A stretch of 64,000 nt of DNA from Nocardioides conyzicola (GCF_039543825.1 NZ_BAABKM010000003.1:248001-312000); one strand, 5' to 3'; shown: positions 49,719-59,301, numbered from the stretch's first letter. A program made the numbers and translations. The notes: generated from the letters alone by a model not told the origin.

Positions 49719-51074
49719 TCAGGGGCGGCCGAGCACCAGCCGGACGACGGACCAGCCGTCGGTCGTGGCGAGCTCGAGCGATCCGCCCGATGCCTCGGCG
49801 CAGGAGCGCGCGATGTCGAGCCCCAGGCCGGTCGACCCCCGGTCGCTGCGGCCCCTGCCGACCGCGCTCGGGGGAATGCCCGGGCCCCGGTCGCGGACGT
49901 CGAGGGAGACGGTGCCGTCGGCACCGACGGCGAGCACCACGGCGATCGCAGTGCCCTCGGCGGTGTGCGCGACGGCGTTCTCCAGGAGGGCGTCGAGGGC
50001 GGCGGCGAGGTCGGCCTCGGCGCAGCGCACCTCGACCGGACCAGCGGCGAGCGACAGCGTGACCCCACGGCCCTGGTCCTCCGCGAGCGGCGCCCAGAAC
50101 TCGAACCGGTCCCGGGCGACCGCGCTCGCGTCGCAGTGCGGCGCGGCCCCCTCGCGCTGCGGTCGCCGGGCGGCGTGGATCACCGCGGTCAGCGTGCGCT
50201 CGAGCTGGGCGAGGTGCGCCTCGAGCTCCGCCTTGTCGTCGGTGTCCGGCAGCGACTCCACGTCGAGACGTACGGCGGTCAGCGGCGTCCGGAGCCGGTG
50301 CGACAGGTCGGCGACCGTCTCGCGCTCGGCGGCGAGCAGCTCGTCGATCCGGCCCGCGAGCCGGTTCAGCGCGGCACCGACACGGCGCACCTCCTCCGGA
50401 CCCTCGTCCCGCACCCGGGCGGTGAGGTCGCCCTCGCCGAGGCGGTCCGCGGTCCTCGCCGCCGCCGTCAGGTGCCGCACCAGGCGGCGCGCCACCAGCT
50501 CACCGGCGCCCGCGGCGGCGAGGAGCAGCACGAGTCCCGCCCCGCCGAGCACCAGCGCCTTCTGCTCGACCTGGCGTCGCACCTCGGAGTCGGACGCGAA
50601 GACGGCGACCGTCACCGGCCCGGCGGTCGACGAGACCTGGATGACGACCAGCGACCCGCCGCCGACCGGGCGCGTCTGCGCCCGGGTGGTGGGGCGCAGG
50701 TCGCCGTACCTGTTGTCCGCGTCGTTGTCGTCGTCGCCATCGCCGGTGCCGCCGCGCCTCCCGTCGCCGTCCGGGTCGGACTCGTCGAGCCCGGGCACCG
50801 AGGGGCCGAGGCTGGTGCCGTCGGCCAGCACCACCTGGACCGGGTAGGAGTCGTCGCGGTCGTTGACGCGGTCGACGTAGTCGCCCAGCGCGTCGGCATC
50901 GACGTCACCCGTGCTGATGTAGTCGGCGACCCCCTGGGCAACGTCGGTCGCGCTGTCGCGTGCCTGCTCGGCCGCGGCCTGGTGGATCAGCAGCAGGAAC
51001 GGGACGGCGAAGAGGACCAGGACCGTGGCGGCCACGCCCACCGTCAGCGCGAGGATCCGGGCGCGCAGGCTCAT
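49719..51074 (-). CDS. Sensor histidine kinase with Asp-rich extracytoplasmic loop
   Basis: 451 residues: membrane helix 1 (about 10-30), an extracytoplasmic domain to about 170, helix 2, HAMP (RRLVRHLTAAARTADRLGEGDLTARV), HisKA with the phosphorylated His in DLSHRLRTPLT, and HATPase motifs LLENAVAHT, RDRGPGIP and STGLGLDIA. Residues 97-125 are packed with Asp and Gly (DPDGDG, DGDDDNDAD), like a calcium-binding or other metal-binding loop. It overlaps its response regulator gene by 4 bases and lies just upstream of the redox cassette, its likely target. Confidence 0.9.
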   Translation of the reverse strand: MSLRARILALTVGVAATVLVLFAVPFLLLIHQAAAEQARDSATDVAQGVADYISTGDVDADALGDYVDRVNDRDDSYPVQVVLADGTSLGPSVPGLDESDPDGDGRRGGTGDGDDDNDADNRYGDLRPTTRAQTRPVGGGSLVVIQVSSTAGPVTVAVFASDSEVRRQVEQKALVLGGAGLVLLLAAAGAGELVARRLVRHLTAAARTADRLGEGDLTARVRDEGPEEVRRVGAALNRLAGRIDELLAAERETVADLSHRLRTPLTAVRLDVESLPDTDDKAELEAHLAQLERTLTAVIHAARRPQREGAAPHCDASAVARDRFEFWAPLAEDQGRGVTLSLAAGPVEVRCAEADLAAALDALLENAVAHTAEGTAIAVVLAVGADGTVSLDVRDRGPGIPPSAVGRGRSDRGSTGLGLDIARSCAEASGGSLELATTDGWSVVRLVLGRP

Positions 51075-51760
51075 CGCGCCCCGGGGTCGACGAGCTTCAC
51101 CCCGACGCCTCGCACGCTGTGCAGGTAGCGCGGTTCGGCGGCGGTCTCCCCCAGCTTGCGGCGGATCCACGACAGATGGACGTCGACCGTGCGGTCGGCG
51201 CCGCCCCAGGGCATCTGCCAGACCTCGGCGAGCAGCTGGCGCTTGCTCACGACCTCACCCGGCCGAGACGCGAGGGCGAGCAGCAGGTCGAACTCCTTGC
51301 GGTTGAGGGTGAGCTCCTGGCCGTCCACGCTCGCCGTACGCGAGACCGGGTCGACGACCAGCCCACCGACGACGACGCGCGGGTCGGCGGAGGCGGAGGG
51401 CGACGTACGCCGGAGCACGGCACGGATCCGGGCCATCGCCTGGCCCGCGGAGAACGGCTTGATCAGGTAGTCGTCCGCCCCGGCGTCGAGCAGCCGGACG
51501 ATCTCGCGCTCGTCGTCGCGGGCCGTCGCGATCACGACGGGCACGTCGCTCGTGGTGCGGATCAGGGCCAGCACGTCGGCGCCGTCCAGGTCGGGCAGCC
51601 CGAGGTCGAGCATCACGGCCTCGGGTCGCTCGGTCTGCAGGGTCTTGATCGCCTCGACCGCGGAGGCCACGGCGATCACCGTCGCGCCGTGCTCGACGAG
51701 GCCGCGGCTCAGCGCCTTGCGGATCGCGTCGTCGTCCTCGACGACCAGGATCCGGACCAT
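51071..51760 (-). CDS. OmpR/PhoB-family response regulator
   Basis: 229 residues. The receiver domain has VVEDDDAIR, phospho-acceptor Asp in VMLDLGLPDLDG and KPFSAGQ. The winged-helix DNA-binding domain has LTLNRKEFDLLLALASRPGEVVS and VDVHLSWIRRKLG. It is coupled to the kinase gene by an ATGA overlap and 17 bases downstream of the DUF2231 gene. The direct repeats at 49680 and 52327 have the spacing expected for such a regulator and lie before its own operon and the cassette. Confidence 0.93.
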   Translation of the reverse strand: MVRILVVEDDDAIRKALSRGLVEHGATVIAVASAVEAIKTLQTERPEAVMLDLGLPDLDGADVLALIRTTSDVPVVIATARDDEREIVRLLDAGADDYLIKPFSAGQAMARIRAVLRRTSPSASADPRVVVGGLVVDPVSRTASVDGQELTLNRKEFDLLLALASRPGEVVSKRQLLAEVWQMPWGGADRTVDVHLSWIRRKLGETAAEPRYLHSVRGVGVKLVDPGAR

Positions 51761-51777
51761 GAGCGCAGGGTAGTCCG

Positions 51778-52242
51778 TCACGAACCCACGTCGGACCAGG
51801 CCGCCTCGGCGCCGCTGTGCCCGATCCGGGCCACCTGCACGCCGGTCGCCACGGCGGTCACGATCGCGAGGATCCCCACGACCGTCGCCAGCCAGCCCGG
51901 GAACCGGTCAGCCCTCGTGGCGCGCCGCGTCAGCCACCAGAAGCCCGCAGCGAGGACGAACAGCGCGATGGTGAAGAACAGCAGCTGGTCGCCCAGCTCC
52001 GCGTGCCGCTCGATCAGCGCGTTGTGCGGCAGGTCGTGCTCGAGGTTCTCGCCGCTGGCGGTCGACAGCGGGGTCAGGACGAGCGCGACCAGGCTGACCG
52101 CAGCGGGGAGCGGGCCGGCCCACGCGCGGAAGCGCGGGACCAGCACGGCGCCGATCACCATCACGACCGCCAACGGCACGAACACGACGGTCGCGTGCAC
52201 CAGGAGCGGGTGCACCGGTAGGCCGAAGACGTCGGAGGGCAT
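51778..52242 (-). CDS. DUF2231 membrane protein
   Basis: 154 residues with four membrane helices. The start FGLPVHPLLVHATVVFVPLA has the two His typical of DUF2231, and DLPHNALIERHAELGDQLLFF supplies two more. These histidines could bind heme or metal in the membrane, as suggested for other DUF2231 proteins. It heads the DUF2231-regulator-kinase operon, so it may be the redox or metal sensor partner. ATG at 52242 follows AAAGGA by 8 bases. Confidence 0.85.
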   Translation of the reverse strand: MPSDVFGLPVHPLLVHATVVFVPLAVVMVIGAVLVPRFRAWAGPLPAAVSLVALVLTPLSTASGENLEHDLPHNALIERHAELGDQLLFFTIALFVLAAGFWWLTRRATRADRFPGWLATVVGILAIVTAVATGVQVARIGHSGAEAAWSDVGS

Positions 52243-52326
52243 GCACGGTCCTTTCGTACGGCGCACCCGGTGTGCGCCAGCTGTCCCAGGCTCGCGACAC
52301 CCGGGTCAGCGGGACGCCAAGGCGAC

Positions 52327-52344
52327 CTCAAATCCGGGTCAAAC
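52327..52344 (+). promoter_or_regulatory. Direct-repeat regulator box before the DUF2231-regulator-kinase operon
   Basis: CTCAAATCCGGGTCAAAC, 16 of 18 bases as at 49680, with the same 11-base half-site spacing and the same orientation relative to the downstream minus-strand operon (start 84 bases away). It overlaps the last codons of the upstream gene. Confidence 0.6.
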
Positions 52345-53130
52345 CCCGGGCTGGACCGGGAGCGTGACCGGCGAGGTCGGGCCGACCCCGGTGGTCGTCC
52401 GCACGGTGAAGGTCAGCTCCTCGGCGCTGTGCGGCACGGTCCTCGGCACGACCACGGAGCCGGTCGACTCCTCCTGCAGGTCGAACGGGACGGTCCCGAG
52501 GTCGGTGCCGCCCGCGGTCACGACGACGGAGCCGGCGCAGCCCCGGTCACCGGTGCCGCAGGTGACCTGGACGCTGGTCGTGCCGTCGGCGGCCGGCGCG
52601 GCCGTCGTGCTGGTGATGGCGAGCAGCGACGGGAAGACGATCCCGGTGGCGGTGTCGTCGCCCTGGGGGTCGAAGCAGCCGTCGAACTCGAAGACCGGGT
52701 TGGTGACCTCCCGTCCCTTGCTGTCCGTCATCGTCAGGAAGCCCGTGAGCTTGCTGGGTCCGCTGGCCGTGTAGCAGTCGTTGCTGTGCACGTTGAGCTC
52801 GAACTTGCCGTAGCCCTCCGGTGGCATCGGCACCTCGGGGTCGGTCCAGCTCATCAGGCATACCCAGTCCCCTCCGGGGCCGACGTCCTTGCCCACGGCC
52901 CCGGCCTTGTCACACATGGCCCGGGCGTCGAGGGAGGCCGGGGTGACCCCGGTCCGACCTTGGAGCTCGGCCTGCTTCGTGTAGAGGTTGGCGAAGGTGA
53001 CGGGCAGCGACCGCTCGAGGCGGGCCCGGGTCACGGTGCTGCGGTCGCCGCCGTTGGCCGCGATGACGGCGGTGCCGAGTCCCAGCACGACCAGCAGGGC
53101 GACGACGGCGGTGAGGATGGTGCGACGCAT
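52339..53130 (-). CDS. Membrane-anchored extracytoplasmic protein of the ABC operon
   Basis: 263 residues: an N-terminal anchor or signal helix (TILTAVVALLVVLGLGTAVIAA), then an extracytoplasmic domain with cysteines in RAMCDKAG, VCLMSW, SNDCYTA and FDGCFD (probable disulfides), and a beta-rich C-terminal half with CGTGDRGCAG. No family recognised. It starts 5 bases after the ABC permease gene, so it is the third gene of the exporter operon and may help substrate recognition or immunity outside the cell. Confidence 0.65.
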   Translation of the reverse strand: MRRTILTAVVALLVVLGLGTAVIAANGGDRSTVTRARLERSLPVTFANLYTKQAELQGRTGVTPASLDARAMCDKAGAVGKDVGPGGDWVCLMSWTDPEVPMPPEGYGKFELNVHSNDCYTASGPSKLTGFLTMTDSKGREVTNPVFEFDGCFDPQGDDTATGIVFPSLLAITSTTAAPAADGTTSVQVTCGTGDRGCAGSVVVTAGGTDLGTVPFDLQEESTGSVVVPRTVPHSAEELTFTVRTTTGVGPTSPVTLPVQPGV

Positions 53131-53135
53131 GGCGG

Positions 53136-53954
53136 TCAGCCTCCAGTGATGTCACGACGACGGAGCAGGACGAAGGCGACGGCCAGCGAGAGGGCGCACC
53201 AGGCGCCGCTGGTCAGCAGACCGTCGAGGAGCGGGCCCGTGAAACGGGGCTGGGTGAGCAGGCCGTGCCAGGCCTCGAACGGCGTGCTGAGCAGGAAGGG
53301 CCGGATCGCCTCGACGCCGCCAAGAGCCCCGACGAGCTGCATGACCATGCCGATCACGACCGGAGCCGCGATGCCGACGGCGGGGTTGCGCGACCACACG
53401 GACAGCAGGATCGCCAGGCAGGTGAAGCCCAGCATCGGCGGCAGCATCGAGGCCCAGCTGGCGGCCACGAGCCGGAGCGCCTCGGCCGCCGGGATGGTCT
53501 GGCCCGACAGCCCGATCAGCGGCTGGTGACCGACGATCAGCAGGCTGGCGACGATGGTGGAGGTCGCGAGCACCAGCAGCACGACCGCCGCGAAGCCGGC
53601 AGCGGTCAGGGTCTTGGCCCAGAACAGCTGCCCGCGGCTGGTGGAGCGGGTGAGCACGGTCTTCCAGGTGCCGTGCTGGTCCTCGCTGGCGAAGATGTCC
53701 CCGGCCACGATCGCCGTCAGCAGCGGGAGCACCCACTGCGAGGCGAAACCCAGGACGAGGAAGGCGAGGGCGTACCCGTTCTCGGTGGCGAACCGACCGA
53801 GCAGGGTGTCCTTCGGCGGCCGGGACTGGCCCTGGATGACCACGACGACCACGATCGGCATGAGCACGGCGCCGACGAGGACGGCGCGGGCACGGTACTG
53901 GGCACGCAGCTTGCGCAGCTCCCACCGCAGCGGGGCGATCACACCGACGCTCAT
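53136..53954 (-). CDS. ABC-2 type exporter permease
   Basis: 272 residues with about six membrane helices: ARAVLVGAVLMPIVVVVV, YALAFLVLGFASQWVLPLLTAIVAGDIFA, then FAAVVLLVLATSTIVASLLIVG and ASMLPPMLGFTCLAILLSVWSR. The EDQHGTWKTVLTRSTSR block after helix 3 is typical of ABC-2 permeases. It pairs with the ATPase whose gene it overlaps by 4 bases, forming an exporter of a peptide, lipid or drug. Confidence 0.88.
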   Translation of the reverse strand: MSVGVIAPLRWELRKLRAQYRARAVLVGAVLMPIVVVVVIQGQSRPPKDTLLGRFATENGYALAFLVLGFASQWVLPLLTAIVAGDIFASEDQHGTWKTVLTRSTSRGQLFWAKTLTAAGFAAVVLLVLATSTIVASLLIVGHQPLIGLSGQTIPAAEALRLVAASWASMLPPMLGFTCLAILLSVWSRNPAVGIAAPVVIGMVMQLVGALGGVEAIRPFLLSTPFEAWHGLLTQPRFTGPLLDGLLTSGAWCALSLAVAFVLLRRRDITGG

Positions 53955-54892
53955 CGCGACTCCTCCTGGGGGCGGTCGGTGAGCATGAAGAACAACGCCT
54001 CCAGCGGCGTCTGGGTCGGGGTGAGCTCGAGCAGCTCGATGTCGGCCTGGATGATGGACGCGACGTAGCCCGACACCTGCCGCTGCGCACCGGTCACCAC
54101 CAGCCCCGGGCCGGCCTCACCCCCGGAGTCGGCGACGACGGTCACCGCCGGGTGCCGTCGGGCGATGGCGATCGCTCGCTCGTCGTGGGAGGTCGAGAGG
54201 CGGTATCCGGGATCGGGCGCCATCCGCCGCAGCTCCGCGATCGTGCCGTGGAACGCGACCGTGCCGGTCCGCATGATCGTGACGTTGTCGCAGATCTCCT
54301 CGACCTCGTCCATGTGGTGCGAGCTGAGCAGCACGGTCAGCCCGCTGGCCGCGAGCCGCTTCACCAGCGCCCGCATGTCCCGGATGCCGCCGGGGTCCAG
54401 GCCGTTGGCGGGCTCGTCGAGGACCAGCAGCCGCGGCTCGCGCAGCAGGCTGGCCGCGACGCCCAGTCGTTGCCGCATGCCGTACGAGTAGCCACCGACC
54501 TTCTGGTCGGCGCGGTCGGTCATCTCCACGAGCTCGAGGACCTCCTCGAGCAGGCCGGGTCGGACGCCGCCGTCGAGGAGGACGAGTCCGTCGAGGTTCT
54601 GCCGGCCCGTGAGGTACGGGTAGAACTTCGGGCTCTCGATGAACCCGGCGACCCCGTCGAGGACGCCCACCCCGTCGCCCGCCCAGGTCCGGCCGAAGAC
54701 CTCGATCGTGCCGGAGTCGGGCCGGATCAGCCCGAAGAGCATCCGGAGGAAGGTCGTCTTGCCGGCGCCGTTGGGCCCGAGCACGCCGTACACCTCCCCC
54801 GCCTTCACCCGGATCGAGATGTCGTCCACGGCCCGCACGGAGCCGAACGTCTTGGTGACGCCGACGGCGTCGACTGCCAGTGCATCGGTCAT
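53951..54892 (-). CDS. ABC transporter ATP-binding protein
   Basis: 313 residues. VYGVLGPNGAGKTTFLRML (Walker A), VGGYSYGMRQRLGVAASLL (signature) and LLVLDEPANGLDPGG (Walker B) are intact, followed by SSHHMDEVEEICD. The C-terminal 80 residues match the extra domain of exporters such as BcrA/CcmA-like ATPases. It energises the permease at 53136. Its start faces a two-component system, an arrangement often seen in antimicrobial-peptide or cell-envelope stress exporters. Confidence 0.93.
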   Translation of the reverse strand: MTDALAVDAVGVTKTFGSVRAVDDISIRVKAGEVYGVLGPNGAGKTTFLRMLFGLIRPDSGTIEVFGRTWAGDGVGVLDGVAGFIESPKFYPYLTGRQNLDGLVLLDGGVRPGLLEEVLELVEMTDRADQKVGGYSYGMRQRLGVAASLLREPRLLVLDEPANGLDPGGIRDMRALVKRLAASGLTVLLSSHHMDEVEEICDNVTIMRTGTVAFHGTIAELRRMAPDPGYRLSTSHDERAIAIARRHPAVTVVADSGGEAGPGLVVTGAQRQVSGYVASIIQADIELLELTPTQTPLEALFFMLTDRPQEESR

Positions 54893-54960
54893 GCCGCGCA
54901 CCGTAGGAGAGGCAACATGAAGGGACGATGAATCCACCGTCGGGGGTGCAGAGTGGGACC

Positions 54961-55638
54961 GTGCGGATCCTGGTGGCGGAGGACGATGTCCGGCTCGCCG
55001 ACCTCCTCGAGCAGTCGCTGACCGAGGCCGGGTGGGACGTCGAGGTCGTCCACGACGGGACCGCCGCCTACGGCCGGGCGCTGCCCGACGGCCTCCCGTA
55101 CGACGTCCTGCTCCTCGACTGGATGCTGCCCGGGACCGACGGGGTCACCGTCTGCCGGCGGCTGCGCAGCCTCGGCGTCACGACTCCCGTCCTGATGCTG
55201 ACGGCCCGCGGGGACGTGCGCGACCGGATCGACGGGCTCGACGCCGGCGCCGACGACTACCTCGCCAAGCCGTTCGACCTCGACGAGCTGCTGGCCCGCC
55301 TGCGGGCGCTGCGCCGGCGCTCGGCGTACGGCGAGGACGCGGTCGTCGAGGTCGACGACCTGGTGGTCGACCCGATGTCCCGACGGGTCTCGCGCGCGGG
55401 CACCCCGATCGAGCTGTCCGCCCGGGAGTTCGACGTCCTGCACCTGCTGGTCGCCCGGGCCGGGCAGGTCGTGTCCCGCTACACGATCCTCGACGAGGTC
55501 TGGGACGGCGAGACCGACCTGCGCAGCAACGTGATCGACGTGCACCTGGCCTCGATCCGGTCCAAGATCGACCGCCCCTTCGGGACCAGCACCATCACGA
55601 CGGTCCGTGGCGCCGGCTACCGGGTCGATCCCGCGTGA
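54961..55638 (+). CDS. OmpR-family response regulator
   Basis: 225 residues: receiver with VAEDDVRLADLLEQ, acceptor Asp in LLLDWMLPGTDG, Lys in AKPFDLDEL; winged helix with IELSAREFDVLHLLVARAGQVVS and VIDVHLASIRSKI. GTG at 54961 begins the receiver exactly where the family does; an ATG at 54928 would add eleven residues. It overlaps the kinase gene by 4 bases (GTGA) and is divergent from the ABC operon, its probable target. Confidence 0.92.
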   Translation: MRILVAEDDVRLADLLEQSLTEAGWDVEVVHDGTAAYGRALPDGLPYDVLLLDWMLPGTDGVTVCRRLRSLGVTTPVLMLTARGDVRDRIDGLDAGADDYLAKPFDLDELLARLRALRRRSAYGEDAVVEVDDLVVDPMSRRVSRAGTPIELSAREFDVLHLLVARAGQVVSRYTILDEVWDGETDLRSNVIDVHLASIRSKIDRPFGTSTITTVRGAGYRVDPA

Positions 55639-57035
55639 GCCGCCTGCCGCTGCGGGTCCGGCTGGTGGCCGGGTTCGTCCTCGCCATGCTCGTGCTGCTG
55701 ATCGCGGCCGGCGCGTTCGTCTACTGGCGGGTCGAGTACGCCCTGGACCGCGGGCTCGACACCGAGCTCGACCAGGCGGCCGCGACCATCGCACCCCTGG
55801 TCGGTGCGTCCGGCCGGGTCGGCTCCCCCGAGGCAGCGGCCGCCACCGGGGCGGGGTGGCAGGTGCTGGACCGGACCGGGCGCGTCGTGGACTCCGGAGG
55901 CCCCGCGCCCGCCGGCCCGCTCGTCGACCCCGGCGACCTGGCCCGGGTGGGGTCCGGCACGCTGACCGAGGACATCGGCACGCTCCTGCCGGTCACCCCC
56001 GACCCCTACCGGGTGCAGGTGACGGCGGTCGAGCCGGGCTCGGCCTACCTGGTGGTGGCCGTGCGCCGCGGCCACCGGGACGAGGCGCTGCGCGAGCTGC
56101 TGCTGCAGCTGACGCTCGCCGGCCTCGGTGCGCTCGCGATCGCCGCCGTCGTCGGCGACGTGCTGGCCCGGGCGGCTCTCCGACCGGTCGAGCGCTACCG
56201 CCGCCGTGCGGCCGACATCGCCGGCGGCGCGGCCGGGCTGCGTCTCGACGTACCTCCGGGACGCGACGACGAGATCACCCGCCTCGGCCACACGCTCAAC
56301 GACATGCTCGCCGCCCTCGAGCGGTCGCTCGAGCACGAGCGACGCTTCGTCGACGACGCCAGCCACGAGCTGCGGACACCGCTGACGCTGCTCAAGAGCA
56401 GGATCCAGCTCGCCCGTCGCCGTACCCGCACGATCGACGAGCACGAGCGCACGCTGGACGAGCTGGCCGTCGACGTGTCCCGGCTGGCCGACCTCGCCGA
56501 GCAGCTGCTGGAGCTCGGGTCGGTCACGTCGACGACGGGCACGACGACCGACGTCAACGTGGTGGTCGGCGCCGTCGTCGAGCGCCGCCGCCTGGCGCTC
56601 CCCGAGCGGGCCGACGACATCGAGGTGACGCTGGCGCCCGCCCGCGTCTCCGCCGCGCTCGACCCGATTGCCGTCGAGCGGGTCGTCGACAACCTCGTGC
56701 AGAACGCCCTTCTCCACGGTCGAGCGCCGGTCCGCGTCACCGTCGCCGTGGTCGACGACTGGGTCCGCCTCACCGTGCGCGACGACGGCGAGGGCATGAC
56801 CCCGGACCTGCTCGAGACGGCGACCGCGCGGTTCACCCGCTCCCCGGGCGCGCGGTCGCGGCCCGGTGCCGGCCTGGGCCTGTCCCTGGTCGACCAGGTG
56901 GTCACCGAGGCCGGTGGCGAGCTGCGCCTGTGCTTCGCCGGCACCCACGCCAGCCACGGCACCACGGCACCGGTCCCGTGCGAGCACGGCGACGGCATGA
57001 CCGTCAGCGTCCTCCTCCCGACGTCGCATCGCTGA
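55635..57035 (+). CDS. Sensor histidine kinase (EnvZ-like)
   Basis: 466 residues: helix 1 (VRLVAGFVLAMLVLLIAAGAF), a periplasm-side domain of about 110 residues, helix 2 (LAGLGALAIAAVVGDVLA), HAMP with RLDVPPGRDDEITRLGHTLNDML, HisKA with His in DDASHELRTPLTLLKSR, and HATPase motifs NLVQNALLHG, RDDGEGM and GAGLGLSLV. GTG start within the stop of the regulator gene. The pair likely controls the divergent exporter operon in response to an envelope signal. Confidence 0.92.
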   Translation: MSRLPLRVRLVAGFVLAMLVLLIAAGAFVYWRVEYALDRGLDTELDQAAATIAPLVGASGRVGSPEAAAATGAGWQVLDRTGRVVDSGGPAPAGPLVDPGDLARVGSGTLTEDIGTLLPVTPDPYRVQVTAVEPGSAYLVVAVRRGHRDEALRELLLQLTLAGLGALAIAAVVGDVLARAALRPVERYRRRAADIAGGAAGLRLDVPPGRDDEITRLGHTLNDMLAALERSLEHERRFVDDASHELRTPLTLLKSRIQLARRRTRTIDEHERTLDELAVDVSRLADLAEQLLELGSVTSTTGTTTDVNVVVGAVVERRRLALPERADDIEVTLAPARVSAALDPIAVERVVDNLVQNALLHGRAPVRVTVAVVDDWVRLTVRDDGEGMTPDLLETATARFTRSPGARSRPGAGLGLSLVDQVVTEAGGELRLCFAGTHASHGTTAPVPCEHGDGMTVSVLLPTSHR

Positions 57036-57046
57036 GCGACGCGACC

Positions 57047-57079
57047 CGGCTCCCCCGGCGGGAAGTGCCGAGGGAGCCG
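57047..57079. terminator. Hairpin between convergent genes
   Basis: CGGCTCCC and GGGAGCCG form an 8-bp stem, with a smaller GGC/GCC pairing inside. It lies in the 88-base gap between the stops of the kinase and the type III glutamine synthetase and could serve both strands. No T run. Confidence 0.5.
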
Positions 57080-57123
57080 TGTCGGTGCGGACGAGCGGCC
57101 GGGTCGAGCGGCCGCCGGCCGGG

Positions 57124-59301
57124 TCAGAGGATGTAGAGCATCTCCTGGTAGGTGGGTAGCGCCCACAGGTCGTCGGCCACCAGGCCCTCGAGGGTGTCGG
57201 CGGCGGTGCGCACCGCCGCCATCGCCGGGAGCACCGTGTCGCGGAGGTACGTCGCCGCGACGATCCCGTCGCTGTCGTGCTCGTGCGCGATCGCGGAGGC
57301 GAGCGTGACGAGCGCGGCCCGGAGGTCGGCGATCGGGCCGGAGACCTCGTCGAGGAGGGACAGGTCCGCCTCGACACCGGCCGCCTTGAGCGCCGCCACG
57401 TTCTGCGCGAGCTCGGTCTGGTAGCGGACCGCTGCCGGCAGGATCGTCGTCTGTCCCATCTCGAGGGTCAGGTTGGCCTCGACCGAGACGGTCAGGACGT
57501 ACTGCTCGATGCCGACCTCGTAGCGGCTGTGCATCTCGCGCTCGTTGAAGACGTTGTACTTCGAGAACAGCTCGATCGCCTCGGGCGTGATCAGCTCGGG
57601 CAGCGCGTCGATCGTCGTGCGCAGGTTCTTGAGCCCGCGCTGCTCGGCCTCGATCGGCCACTCGTCGGAGTAGCCGTTGCCGTTGAAGATCACCTTGCCG
57701 TGGTCGGCGATGATCGTCGCCAGCAGCGCCTGCACCGCGTCGTTGAAGTCGGTGCCCTCGGCGACCGCCGTCTCGAGCTCGGTCGCGCAGTAGTCGAGCG
57801 CCTCCGCCATGATCGTGTTGAGCATGACCATCGGCCCGGCGACGGTCTGGAGGGAGCCCGGCGCGCGGAACTCGAACCGGTTGCCGGTGAACGCGAACGG
57901 CGAGGTGCGGTTGCGGTCGCCCGGGTCCTTGGTCAGGTCGGGCAGGGTGTCGACGCCGATGGCGAGGGTGCCGCGCTCCTTGGAGTGGGTCGCGCCGCCC
58001 TTGGCGATCTGGTCGAACACGTCGGCCAGCTGGTCGCCGAGGAAGATCGAGATGATCGCCGGCGGGGCCTCGTTGGCGCCGAGGCGGTGGTCGTTGCTGG
58101 CCGAGGCCACCGACGCGCGCAGCAGGCCGCTGTAGAGGTCGACGCCGCGGATGATGGCGCCGCAGAAGACGAGGAACTGCGCGTTGTCGTGCGGGCTGTC
58201 CCCCGGCACGAAGAGGCTGCCGAGCTCGCTGTTGCCCAGCGAGAAGTTCACGTGCTTGCCCGAGCCGTTGACGCCGGCGAACGGCTTCTCGTGGAAGAGG
58301 CACTCCATGCCGTGCTTCTTGGCGACGGACTTGAAGGTCGTCATCAGCAGCTGCTGGTGGTCGGAGCCCTGGTTGGCCCGCTCGAACATCGGCGCGACCT
58401 CGAACTGGCCGGGCGCGACCTCGTTGTGACGGGTCTTGGCCGGGATGCCGAGCTTGAAGAGCTCCCGCTCGGTGTCCATCATGAACGCCAGCACGCGCTC
58501 CGGGATGGCGCCGAAGTAGTGGTCGTCGAACTCCTGGCCCTTCGGCGGCTTGGCGCCGAAGAGGGTGCGGCCCGCGTTGATCAGGTCGGGGCGCGACAGG
58601 AAGAAGTGGCGGTCGATCAGGAAGTACTCCTGCTCGGGACCGAGGTACGACACGACGTGCTCGGAGTTGTCGTAGCCGAAGAGCTTGAGCACGCGCTCGG
58701 CGTGCACCGCCATCGCCTGCTGCGAGCGCAGGATCGGCGTCTTGTGGTCGAGCGCCTCGCCGGTCATCGAGATGAAGACCGTCGGGATGCACAGCGTGTT
58801 GCCGTTCGGGTTCTCCAGGACGTACGCCGGGCTCATCACGTCCCAGCCGGTGTAGCCACGGGCCTCGAACGTGTTGCGCAGGCCGCCGTTCGGGAAGCTG
58901 GACGCGTCCGGCTCGCCCTGGATCAGGGTCTTGCCCGAGAACGACGCGAACGCCGTGCCGTCGCCGACCGGGTCGAGGAAGCTGTCGTGCTTCTCGGCGG
59001 TCAGCCCGGTCAGCGGGTAGAAGACGTGCGCGTAGTGGGTCGCGCCCTTCTCGAGCGCCCAGTCCTTCATCGCCGAGGCGACGGCGTCGGCGACCAACGG
59101 GTCCAGCGGAGCGGACTTCTCGATGGTCGCGAGCACCGACTTGTACACCGACTTCGGCAGGCGCTTCTGCATGACGCTCACGCTGAAGACGTTCGAGCCG
59201 AAGATCTCGCCCGGCTCCTCGCCGGGGTCGAAGCTGATCGCCGGGGCGACGTACGCCTCGACGTCCGCGATGGCCTGCAGACGTACCTTGTTCCCACTCA
59301 T
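57124..59301 (-). CDS. Glutamine synthetase type III (GlnN-like)
   Basis: 725 residues, the length of GSIII, as against 472 for GlnA1. [65 protein letters not shown] and [12 protein letters not shown] are GSIII landmarks covering the active site. It makes glutamine but has no adenylylation loop, so GlnE should not act on it. ATG at 59301 is used because upstream residues are unconserved and GGGAG stands 9 bases before it. GlnR-like half-sites lie 67-93 bases upstream, hinting at nitrogen control. Confidence 0.93.
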   Translation of the reverse strand: MSGNKVRLQAIADVEAYVAPAISFDPGEEPGEIFGSNVFSVSVMQKRLPKSVYKSVLATIEKSAPLDPLVADAVASAMKDWALEKGATHYAHVFYPLTGLTAEKHDSFLDPVGDGTAFASFSGKTLIQGEPDASSFPNGGLRNTFEARGYTGWDVMSPAYVLENPNGNTLCIPTVFISMTGEALDHKTPILRSQQAMAVHAERVLKLFGYDNSEHVVSYLGPEQEYFLIDRHFFLSRPDLINAGRTLFGAKPPKGQEFDDHYFGAIPERVLAFMMDTERELFKLGIPAKTRHNEVAPGQFEVAPMFERANQGSDHQQLLMTTFKSVAKKHGMECLFHEKPFAGVNGSGKHVNFSLGNSELGSLFVPGDSPHDNAQFLVFCGAIIRGVDLYSGLLRASVASASNDHRLGANEAPPAIISIFLGDQLADVFDQIAKGGATHSKERGTLAIGVDTLPDLTKDPGDRNRTSPFAFTGNRFEFRAPGSLQTVAGPMVMLNTIMAEALDYCATELETAVAEGTDFNDAVQALLATIIADHGKVIFNGNGYSDEWPIEAEQRGLKNLRTTIDALPELITPEAIELFSKYNVFNEREMHSRYEVGIEQYVLTVSVEANLTLEMGQTTILPAAVRYQTELAQNVAALKAAGVEADLSLLDEVSGPIADLRAALVTLASAIAHEHDSDGIVAATYLRDTVLPAMAAVRTAADTLEGLVADDLWALPTYQEMLYIL

